Assembly (NCBI RefSeq): GCF_024385575.1
Contig: NZ_JANFMV010000001.1
Span: forward strand, 3,005,681 to 3,069,680
DNA: 64,000 nt
Reading direction: 5' to 3'
Origin: Rhizobium sp. NRK18
GTDB taxonomy: Bacteria; Pseudomonadota; Alphaproteobacteria; Rhizobiales; Rhizobiaceae
Position 1 is the first letter of the stretch. Every line of letters starts with the position of its first letter. Made by a program: the position numbers and the translations under genes. Shown here in pieces: positions 1 through 8,966 of the stretch. Under the pieces are notes generated by a model that worked only from the letters and a program-made list of their open reading frames with translations, was not told the DNA's origin and made no database searches.

Positions 1-2007
<2,007 letters not shown>

Positions 2008-2139
2008 TCCCATTTGCCTTTTGTCATTTTAAGCCGGAGCCTAATGCATTCGACTGCAAATGAAAAATCAAAACTGTGGCAAAATGCTGCGTCGCACAAA
2101 ATATTGTTTCAACCCTGCGACGAATGGGGCGCGCGACGG

Positions 2140-2937
2140 TCAGTCCTGCGGCTTGGTGGCGAGGATTGCGTAGCGGTGCTGGGTGCTGCGCTCCAGCCCC
2201 TTCAGGAAGGAGAAATTGGCGGCCTGGGCACGATGGATCGGGCGCATCGCATAATCGACCTTGACCGGCGAGAAGCCGGTTTCGGAAAGCAGCGAGGCGA
2301 CGGCCTTGGCCCTGGCACCTTCAGAGAAATGGACGCGCGACAGGATGCTGCGATGGGTCTTCATCATCTCGGCGCTGCGCACCGCGCCGTGACCGTCCTG
2401 CGGGCCATTGAGCTTCGACGCCAGCCACGAGGCGAAGCGCGCCACCGGGCCCTTGTTGACGAAGTCGCCATCGATGACGAGCAGCTTGCCGCCGGGCTTC
2501 AAGACGCGGAACCATTCGCGGAAAGCCGCCTGCGGATCGACCAGCGTCCAGACGAGGTGGCGGTTGATGATGACGTCGTAGCTCGCGTCCGGCTCCATCG
2601 TGTTCTCGGCGTCGCCCATGACGAAACGAATGCCACGCTTGCGGTTCGCAGCCTTGGCGCGGGCCCTCTCCAGCATCGCGTCCGACCAGTCCATGCCGGT
2701 GACATGAAAGCCGAGATCGTCCATCAGGTGGGAGACGACGGCGGTGCCGCAGGCAAGGTCCAGCGCAGTCCGGCCACGCCCCTCGCCGACATGCTTGCGG
2801 ATGAGGTTATGCCAGGCGGCGCGCTCAGCTTCCGAGAAAATCTCGTGGCCCGGCTGGTCATCGAAAGTTGCGGCCCGCTCGGACCAGTAAGCCTTTATTT
2901 CATCACGCAAATCGAAGTTGGCCAGTGCGTCCGTCAT
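2140..2937 (-). CDS. Class I SAM-dependent methyltransferase
   Basis: Predicted cytoplasmic methyltransferase of about 265 residues; substrate unknown. The SAM-binding motif I is ALDLACGTA (about residues 58-66), followed by the acidic loop GMDWSDAML, the GDAEN motif and the post-motif LKPGGKLLVIDGDF, all typical of the UbiE/Methyltransf_11 fold. An upstream ATG at 2958 is possible, but MTDALANF at 2937 sits behind a GAAGAG sequence and fits the family better. It is divergent from the iron-type ABC operon, and the TGA-N9-TCA operator lies in the shared intergenic region, so co-regulation by iron is possible. That link is inference. Confidence 0.85.
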   Translation of the reverse strand: MTDALANFDLRDEIKAYWSERAATFDDQPGHEIFSEAERAAWHNLIRKHVGEGRGRTALDLACGTAVVSHLMDDLGFHVTGMDWSDAMLERARAKAANRKRGIRFVMGDAENTMEPDASYDVIINRHLVWTLVDPQAAFREWFRVLKPGGKLLVIDGDFVNKGPVARFASWLASKLNGPQDGHGAVRSAEMMKTHRSILSRVHFSEGARAKAVASLLSETGFSPVKVDYAMRPIHRAQAANFSFLKGLERSTQHRYAILATKPQD

Positions 2938-2992
2938 CGTCTCTTCCAGTGGGGGCAAGCGGCAGTTTAGAACCGCTCAAAAAGATATTTCT

Positions 2993-3007
2993 TGACCATT
3001 TTAGTCA
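2993..3007. promoter_or_regulatory. Candidate iron-responsive operator (IRO/RirA-type box)
   Basis: The 15-base site TGACCATTTTAGTCA matches the rhizobial IRO pattern TGA-N9-TCA. It is flanked by the inverted hexamers ATATTT (left) and AAATAT (right). It lies 78 bases before the first binding-protein gene and 56 bases from the divergent methyltransferase start. That the RirA repressor binds such sites in rhizobia is established. Binding here is inferred from pattern and gene context. Confidence 0.65.
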
Positions 3008-3084
3008 TCTTAAATATGGCGAAACTTGAGCCTGATTATCAGCATTGATTTTCGAGGTCCAGTGCAATTTCCGGAGAGGAAACG

Positions 3085-4224
3085 ATGAAGTTTTTGAGCC
3101 GCGCGGCACTTGCCGCGACCGTCTACGCCACGCTTGCCGCGACCGCCGCATGGGCCGGCGACATGGTCACCGTCACCGACATTACCGGCCGCAAGGTCGA
3201 GGTTTCAGTGCCGGTTGAAAGGGTGATCCTCGGCGAGGGTCGGCAGATCTATTTCACCGCCGCGCTCGACACGGATGCCCCCTTCAAGCGCGTCGTCGGC
3301 TGGCGTGACGATTTCAAGAAGGCCGATCTCGACGGCTACAACGAATATCTCCGCAAGTTTCCCGAGATGGACAAGCTGCCGACTTTCGGCGGCATGAAGG
3401 ACGGCACGTTCGACGTCGAACAGGCCGTGGCGCTGCATCCCGACGTCATCATCATGAACATCGACGCGAAGGCGGCGACCGAGGAAGCCGGCTACATCGA
3501 CAAGCTCGCCAAGGTCGGCATTCCGCTCGTCTATGTCGACTTCCGTGAAAAGCCGATGGAAAACACCGAACCGAGCATGCGACTGATCGGCAAGCTCTAC
3601 GGCAAGGAAGACCGCGCCGAGGACTTCATCAAGTTCCGCGAAGAAGAAATCGCCAAGGTGACAGACGTTCTCGCCGCCCATCCGGACGTCAAGAAGCCGG
3701 TGGTCTTCATGGAACGCGCCGGCGGCTATTCCGACGATTGCTGCATGTCCTTCGGCAACGAGAATTTCGGCAAGATGGTCGAGATTGCCGGCGGCATCAA
3801 CATGGCGAAGGACATCATCCCCGGCACGTTCGGCACGGTCAATCCGGAGCAGATCATCGCCTCCGACCCCGACCAGGTGATCGTCACCGGCGCCAACTGG
3901 GAACTCTATGTTCCGGGCGACAACTGGGTCGGCCTCGGCGCCGGCGCGGACAAGAAGGAAGCGGCCCGCAAGCTTTCCGCCCTGATGGACCGCCCGGGCT
4001 TCACCGGCATCAAGGCGGTGAAGGACGGCAATGTCCACGCCATCTGGCACCAGTTCTACAACAACCCCTACCAGTTCGTGGCCATCCAGCAGATCGCCAA
4101 ATGGCTGCATCCGGACCTTTTCAAGGACCTCGATCCGGAGGCGACCTTCTCCGAACTGCACAAGCGTTTCCTGCCCGTCCCGTATGAGAGCGGATATTTC
4201 GTGTCCGTGAACTACGGCGGCTGA
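3085..4224 (+). CDS. Iron-complex-type ABC transporter substrate-binding protein (first of two)
   Basis: Periplasmic binding protein of the TroA/FecB (peptidase-like BtuF) fold, 379 residues. A signal peptide of about 24 residues ends near AWA-GD. The mature start MVTVTDITGRKVEVSVPVERV is typical of siderophore or heme binding proteins. A strong GGAGAGGAAACG precedes the ATG. A vicinal cysteine pair (Cys219-Cys220, in YSDDCCMSF) is unusual for this fold and recurs in the next gene. This is the first gene of an operon with a second binding protein, a FecCD permease and an ATPase, behind an IRO-like box. The ligand is probably a ferric chelate; I cannot say which. Confidence 0.9.
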   Translation: MKFLSRAALAATVYATLAATAAWAGDMVTVTDITGRKVEVSVPVERVILGEGRQIYFTAALDTDAPFKRVVGWRDDFKKADLDGYNEYLRKFPEMDKLPTFGGMKDGTFDVEQAVALHPDVIIMNIDAKAATEEAGYIDKLAKVGIPLVYVDFREKPMENTEPSMRLIGKLYGKEDRAEDFIKFREEEIAKVTDVLAAHPDVKKPVVFMERAGGYSDDCCMSFGNENFGKMVEIAGGINMAKDIIPGTFGTVNPEQIIASDPDQVIVTGANWELYVPGDNWVGLGAGADKKEAARKLSALMDRPGFTGIKAVKDGNVHAIWHQFYNNPYQFVAIQQIAKWLHPDLFKDLDPEATFSELHKRFLPVPYESGYFVSVNYGG

Positions 4225-4281
4225 CACGACGACCACCCGGCGGGAACTCCATCCCGCCGGGTTCATTTTCTGGAGCATGAC

Positions 4282-5433
4282 ATGACATTAATCCGTATTC
4301 TGCCGGCTGCCGCTCTGGCGGCTTTTGCGTTTCTGGCGCCCCACTTCGCGTCGGCCAGGACCGTCACCATCGAGGATGCCGCCGGCCGCACCGTTGAAAT
4401 CGACGCGCCGGCCAAGCGCGTGCTGCTTGGCGAGGCGCGGCAGGTGAGCGTGGTTGCGGCGATCAAGGGCGCGCAGACCTTCGACACGATCGTCGGCTGG
4501 CGCGACGACCTGATCAGCAAGGATCTCGACACCTACAACAGCTATCTCGAAAAGTTCCCGCAGATCGCCGATCTGCCGCGCTTCGGCTATGTCGGCGACG
4601 GGACCTTCAATCTGGAAGCGGCGATCGCGCTCAAACCCGACGTCATGACGCTCAATCTCGAATCCGAAAAGGCGGCGGAGGAAAGCGGGCTCGAGGAAAA
4701 ACTGGCCGCTGCCGGCATCAAGCTCGTCTACATCGATTTCCGCGCCGATCCCGACGCCAATATGGAACGCTCGATCCGCGCGCTCGGCGACATCTTCGGA
4801 AACGAGGAACGGGCCGAGAAGCTCATCGACTTTCGCCGCGAACAGCTGGCCGTCGTCGCCGACCGGCTGAAGCAGCATCCCGACCTCAAGGAACCATCCG
4901 TCTATCTGGAACGCGCGCCCGGCATCTACGGCGCCTTTGGCTGCTGCCGCACCTTCGGTCCGCTGAACTTCGGCAAGATGATCGCGCTCGCCGGTGGACA
5001 CAATGTCGGCTCCGACTATTTCAAGACTATTTTCGGTGACCTCAACCCCGAGCAGCTGATCGCCGCCAATCCCGACATCGTCATGGTCACCGGCGCCAAC
5101 TGGACCGGTTCCTCCGACATCAACCGCTTCGTCAGCCTCGGACCGGGCGCCGATCTCGCCAAGGCGCGGGTGCGGCTTGAAGGCCTGATGGAAGACCAGC
5201 CCTTCGCCAGCCTCGATGCGGTGAAGAAGGGCCATGTCTACGCCATCTGGCACCAGTTCTACGGCACGCCCTACGATTTCGTCGCCGTCCAGCAGTTTGC
5301 CAAGTGGTTCCATCCGGACCTGTTCGCCGACATCGATCCGGACGCGACCTTCCGCAAACTGCACGAGACCTTCCTGCCGGTCGACTACAAGCCCGGCTAT
5401 GCGGTTGCGCTCAATGAAGGAACGAACGGATGA
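4282..5433 (+). CDS. Iron-complex-type ABC transporter substrate-binding protein (second of two)
   Basis: A 383-residue paralogue of the preceding protein, collinear along its whole length: shared VTIEDAAGRTVEID start, VGWRDD, NPEQLIA, VTGANW and the C-terminal YAIWHQFYGTPYDFVAVQQ block. The signal peptide ends near SARTV. It also carries a vicinal cysteine pair (Cys221-Cys222, in AFGCCRTFG) at the equivalent place. Tandem duplication followed by divergence is the simplest origin. The stop overlaps the permease start by 4 bases (ATGA), so translation is probably coupled. Two binding proteins feeding one permease would let the system take two related ligands; that is inference. Confidence 0.9.
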   Translation: MTLIRILPAAALAAFAFLAPHFASARTVTIEDAAGRTVEIDAPAKRVLLGEARQVSVVAAIKGAQTFDTIVGWRDDLISKDLDTYNSYLEKFPQIADLPRFGYVGDGTFNLEAAIALKPDVMTLNLESEKAAEESGLEEKLAAAGIKLVYIDFRADPDANMERSIRALGDIFGNEERAEKLIDFRREQLAVVADRLKQHPDLKEPSVYLERAPGIYGAFGCCRTFGPLNFGKMIALAGGHNVGSDYFKTIFGDLNPEQLIAANPDIVMVTGANWTGSSDINRFVSLGPGADLAKARVRLEGLMEDQPFASLDAVKKGHVYAIWHQFYGTPYDFVAVQQFAKWFHPDLFADIDPDATFRKLHETFLPVDYKPGYAVALNEGTNG

Positions 5434-6500
5434 CCCTTGCCAACGCAGAGGCAGATACGGTGAGTGAAGGCCGCCTCCTCTATCGCGGCCTCGTCACGCG
5501 CCGGCTGCTGATCCTTGCCGGCCTGGCGATCGCCCTCATCCTCTCGGTCGCCACCGACATGGCGCTCGGGCCGGCGCGCTACACGCTGGCCCAGGTCTTC
5601 TCCGCCCTTCTCGATCCTTCCGGCTCCGACGTGCAGCTGCGCGTCGTCATCTGGGACATCCGCATGCCGGTGGCGCTGATGGCGATCACCGTCGGCGCGG
5701 CGCTGTCGGCATCGGGCGCGCAGATGCAGACGATCCTCGCCAATCCGCTAGCCAGCCCCTTCACGCTGGGCATTTCGGCAGCCGCCGGCTTCGGCGCCTC
5801 ACTGGCGCTCGTCGCCGGCGTCGCCTTCGTGCCGGGTGCCGTCGAATACATGATCCCGATCAACGCCTTCCTGATGGCGATGGTGGCGGCACTGTTCATC
5901 CACTTCGCCTCGTCGATGCGCGGGGTCACCGTCGAGACCATGGTGCTGCTCGGCATCGCGCTCGTCTTCACCTTCAACGCTCTCCTGGCGCTGATGCAGT
6001 ATCTCGCCTCCGAGCAGGCGCTTGCCGCCGTGGTCTTCTGGACCATGGGGTCGCTGACGAAGGCGACGTGGCCGAAGGTCTATATCACCGCCGCCGTGCT
6101 CGTCGTCACCATTCCGCTGTTCATCCGCAACTCGTGGGCGCTGACGGCGCTGCGTCTCGGTGACGACAAGGCGGCGAGCTTCGGCATCAATGTCCGCCGA
6201 CTGCGGCTGCAGACCATGCTGACGGTCAGCCTACTTGCCGCCATACCGGTCGCCTTCGTCGGCACGATCGGCTTTGTCGGCCTCGTCGGCCCGCACATCG
6301 CCCGCATGATCGTCGGCGAGGACCAGCGCTTCTTCCTGCCCGCCTCGCTGCTCTCCGGCGCGCTGATGCTGTCGTTGACCTCGATCCTGTCGAAGATGCT
6401 GATCCCCGGCGCCGTCCTGCCGATCGGCGTCATCACCGCGCTTGTCGGAGTGCCCTTCTTCTTCTCGCTGATCTTCACCAACAGGAGACGCGCATGGTAA
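5430..6500 (+). CDS. FecCD-family ABC transporter permease
   Basis: Inner-membrane permease of about 356 residues with many hydrophobic helices. It has FecCD family hallmarks: IWDIRMPVALMA near the start, GAALSASGAQMQTILANPLASPFTLGISAAAG in the first third, and the cytoplasmic coupling region near GFVGLVGPHIARMIVG in the last third. It probably acts as a homodimer with the ATPase encoded next. The start overlaps the second binding-protein gene by 4 bases, and its end overlaps the ATPase gene by 7 bases, so the three are one translational unit. FecCD permeases import ferric siderophores, heme or cobalamin. Confidence 0.93.
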   Translation: MTLANAEADTVSEGRLLYRGLVTRRLLILAGLAIALILSVATDMALGPARYTLAQVFSALLDPSGSDVQLRVVIWDIRMPVALMAITVGAALSASGAQMQTILANPLASPFTLGISAAAGFGASLALVAGVAFVPGAVEYMIPINAFLMAMVAALFIHFASSMRGVTVETMVLLGIALVFTFNALLALMQYLASEQALAAVVFWTMGSLTKATWPKVYITAAVLVVTIPLFIRNSWALTALRLGDDKAASFGINVRRLRLQTMLTVSLLAAIPVAFVGTIGFVGLVGPHIARMIVGEDQRFFLPASLLSGALMLSLTSILSKMLIPGAVLPIGVITALVGVPFFFSLIFTNRRRAW

Positions 6501-7255
6501 CCCTTACTCTCTCCGACGTCGGCGCCCGCTACGGCCGGCGCGAGATCGTCTCCGGCGTGTCTGCCGACCTTTTGAAGGGCGGCGAACTGACGGCGGTCAT
6601 CGGCCCCAACGCCGCCGGCAAGTCGACGCTCTTCAAGCGTATCGCCGGCCTGCTGCCCGGCGCCGGCACGGTGACCATCACCGGGGCTGCCGATCCCGGC
6701 GAAGCCGCCTGCTACATGCCGCAGGACACCAGTGCCAATGCCGTGCTGACAGTCTACGAATCCATCCTTCTCGCCGCCAAGCAGAAAACCGGCGGCTGGC
6801 GCGTGGCCGATGGCGAACTGAAGCTGATCGACATGATCCTGAAGGCGCTGCGCATCACCGACCTCGCCTTCCGCAATCTCGGCGAATTGTCGGGTGGCCA
6901 GCGGCAGCTTGCGGCCATCGCCCAGGCGTTGGTGCGCAAGCCGGAAATCCTGCTGATGGACGAGCCGACCTCGGCGCTCGACCTGTCACGGCAGATCGAG
7001 GTGCTGACCTTCATGCGCCGCCTGGCGGCAACGGAAGGCATGGCGGTGATGATTGCGCTGCACGACATCAATCACGCGCTGCGCTACTGTCACAACGCCA
7101 TCGTGATCGCTAATGGCACCATGATCGTGTCCGGTCCGGTCGAGGACGTGATCACGGAAAAGCTCCTGCGTGACGTCTATCGCGTCGAGGCCCGCATCGA
7201 GCGCTGCTCGCAGAACCGGCCGGTGATCATCGTCGACGGTTCGCTCGCCGCCTGA
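6494..7255 (+). CDS. Iron-complex-type ABC transporter ATPase
   Basis: Cytoplasmic ATP-binding subunit of 253 residues. The Walker A motif is GPNAAGKST (37-45), the signature LSGGQRQLAAIAQAL, Walker B ILLMDEPTSALD, and the switch His lies in MIALHDINHAL. It is similar to FecE, FhuC and HmuV proteins. The start lies inside the end of the permease gene. It is the last gene of the operon; no clear terminator follows, and an unrelated SDR gene with its own ribosome binding site starts 116 bases later. Confidence 0.93.
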   Translation: MVTLTLSDVGARYGRREIVSGVSADLLKGGELTAVIGPNAAGKSTLFKRIAGLLPGAGTVTITGAADPGEAACYMPQDTSANAVLTVYESILLAAKQKTGGWRVADGELKLIDMILKALRITDLAFRNLGELSGGQRQLAAIAQALVRKPEILLMDEPTSALDLSRQIEVLTFMRRLAATEGMAVMIALHDINHALRYCHNAIVIANGTMIVSGPVEDVITEKLLRDVYRVEARIERCSQNRPVIIVDGSLAA

Positions 7256-7370
7256 CGCTTTGCGGTTGCCTCCGCACCGCTCTTGCCTATGTTGATGGTC
7301 AACGACCAGTGCCGTTCCGAAGATCCCCGATCGACGGGCGGCGCGGCAACATCGCAAGGAGGAAACCACC

Positions 7371-8207
7371 GTGAGCCATCCCGCCATCGTCTCCGGCCAG
7401 ACGGCCGTCATCACCGGCGCCGCATCCGGCATCGGTCTCGCCGCAGCAAAGGCGCTTGCCGCACAAGGCATGGCGATCGCCATGCTCGACCTGCCGGGCG
7501 AGACGCTGGAGAAATCCGCCGCCGCACTTTCCGCCGCCGGCGCGCGCGTTCTGGCACTGGGCGTCGACGTTTCCGACCGCAAGACGCTGGAACAGGCGGC
7601 CGAAAAGATCGCCGCAGACCTGCCGCCAATCTCCGTGCTGATGAACAATGCCGGTATCGGCCCGGCATCCGCCTGTCTTGGCGAGGCGGGACCGTTCGAA
7701 AGCATTCTCGGCGTCAATCTCTGGGGCGTGATCAACGGTACGCAGGTGTTCGGCCCGGCGATGAAGGCGCATGGCAAGCCCGCCGTCATCATCAACACCG
7801 GCTCCAAGCAGGGCATCACCACGCCGCCCGGCAACCCGGCCTACAACGTCTCGAAGGCCGGCGTGAAGGCGTTCACCGAGGCGCTCGCCCACGAGCTGCG
7901 CAACCTGCCGGGCAGCGCCATGGAAGCCCATCTGTTGATCCCCGGCTGGGTGCATACGGGGCTGACCGCCGCCAATGGCGGCCCGAAGCCCCACGGCGCC
8001 TGGACGGCCGAGCAGACGGTCGATTTCATGCTGGAAAGCCTGGAGCGCGGCGACTTCTACATTCTCTGCCCCGACAATGACACGCCGCGCGCGCTCGACG
8101 AAAAGCGCATGGGCTGGGCGATCGGCGACATCATCGAAAACCGCCCTGCCCTTTCTCGCTGGCACAAGGACTGGGCGGACAAGTTCAAGGCGTTTATCGG
8201 CGGGTGA
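7371..8207 (+). CDS. Short-chain dehydrogenase/reductase
   Basis: Classical SDR oxidoreductase of 278 residues, cytoplasmic, NAD(P)-dependent. The cofactor motif is TGAASGIG (15-22), the structural motif NNAGIG, and the catalytic pair is in YNVSKAGVKAF (Tyr-x3-Lys). The GTG start is chosen because AAGGAGGAAACCACC lies directly before it. The tail is longer than usual and includes RALDEKRMGWAIGD. The substrate cannot be read from the sequence. It may be read through from the ABC operon, but the 116-base gap and strong own ribosome site suggest independent expression. Confidence 0.88.
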   Translation: MSHPAIVSGQTAVITGAASGIGLAAAKALAAQGMAIAMLDLPGETLEKSAAALSAAGARVLALGVDVSDRKTLEQAAEKIAADLPPISVLMNNAGIGPASACLGEAGPFESILGVNLWGVINGTQVFGPAMKAHGKPAVIINTGSKQGITTPPGNPAYNVSKAGVKAFTEALAHELRNLPGSAMEAHLLIPGWVHTGLTAANGGPKPHGAWTAEQTVDFMLESLERGDFYILCPDNDTPRALDEKRMGWAIGDIIENRPALSRWHKDWADKFKAFIGG

Positions 8208-8236
8208 CCGGCAAGGCGCGTGCCGTCATTTTCAAC

Positions 8237-8270
8237 CTGTGTGCATCAAACGTTTTTTTGATGCACACAG
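8237..8270. terminator. Long perfect hairpin between convergent genes
   Basis: CTGTGTGCATCAAA pairs perfectly with TTTGATGCACACAG (14-bp stem, 6-base loop CGTTTT). It lies between the SDR gene and the convergent Ivy-like gene. There is no T-tract after the stem in either direction, so it is a probable bidirectional terminator or RNA 3' end rather than a textbook one. Confidence 0.6.
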
Positions 8271-8317
8271 CGGATGCAGCGCAATAGCTTCATAAGGCGC
8301 CGCGCCTCCGTCGTCTG

Positions 8318-8932
8318 CTACAGCCCGTTCTTCTCCATCAGCACCTTCTTCTGGCCCTCGTCCGGGTCGCCAAGAAAGATGTCGGGCTTGCCCTTCTCAA
8401 AGAGCCGCATCCAGGCCTGCTTGCCGTCGGCGGAGAACAGGATGTGCATCTGCATGCCGGCGCAATTGCCGGGCTGGCAGGTGTGGAAGAGCTGGTATTT
8501 CGTGCCGCCGATCTCGACTTCTTCCGATGGCGTGGAGACATAGTCGTTGCGGCGGATGAAATAGCGCGCCCAGCTCGGCAGGCCGGGAATGCCGAAGCGC
8601 AGCTTCTCCACCACCTTGCGGCGGGCTTCTGACTTGTCCAGTACCTCTCCAAGGTTCTGGCCTGCGAGCGACTTTGCGTCGTCTGCGACCATGATGACGG
8701 TCGCACTCTCACCACTGTAAGCATCCCCTCGCCCCGCTTGCGGAGAGAGGGCCAGGGTGAGGGGCAAATGCCGGTTCGCCGGAGCAGCAAAACTCCCCCT
8801 CACCAAGCTTGCCGAGCCAATCGGCTTCGCCTCCTGGGGCAAGCTATCCTCTCCCCGCAAGCGGGGCGAGGAAAAGGCCGTGGCGGCAGACGCGACGAGA
8901 AGGCACGAGGCGGCAAACAGGGTCTTCTTCAA
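8318..8932 (-). CDS. Ivy-like (lysozyme inhibitor family) secreted protein carrying an in-frame repeat
   Basis: A 204-residue exported protein. The signal peptide MKKTLFAASCLLVASAATA is clear. Residues 80-204 resemble the inhibitor of vertebrate lysozyme (Ivy) family: a C-x4-C loop (Cys152-Cys157, CQPGNC) and a C-terminal IFLGDPDEGQKKVL block. Residues about 21-69 are not part of the family. They are the translation of a palindromic DNA element (8727-8871) and include PLTLALSPQAGRG, a phrase typical of rhizobial repeats. The frame stays open through the insert, so the protein could still be made with a roughly 49-residue extension at the mature N-terminus. The family call is fairly secure; activity is unknown. 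Confidence 0.72.
   Translation of the reverse strand: MKKTLFAASCLLVASAATAFSSPRLRGEDSLPQEAKPIGSASLVRGSFAAPANRHLPLTLALSPQAGRGDAYSGESATVIMVADDAKSLAGQNLGEVLDKSEARRKVVEKLRFGIPGLPSWARYFIRRNDYVSTPSEEVEIGGTKYQLFHTCQPGNCAGMQMHILFSADGKQAWMRLFEKGKPDIFLGDPDEGQKKVLMEKNGL
8727..8871. repeat. Palindromic repeat element inserted in a coding region
   Basis: The two ends are inverted copies of a 24-base sequence (8727-8750 and 8848-8871; core CCGCAAGCGGGGCGAGG), matching at 23 of 24 positions. The 97-base middle is GC-rich with further small inverted repeats. It resembles the short palindromic elements scattered between genes in rhizobia (RIME-like). It sits just after the signal-peptide codons of the Ivy-like gene and keeps the frame. 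Confidence 0.8.
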
Positions 8933-8966
8933 AGGCCTTCTCCCGAGGATCTTTGATGGGCGCCGA

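Noticed and set aside
8318..8932. Ivy-like gene as a pseudogene broken by the repeat.
   Set aside because: There is no stop or frameshift; the signal peptide and the inhibitor-like domain remain in one frame.
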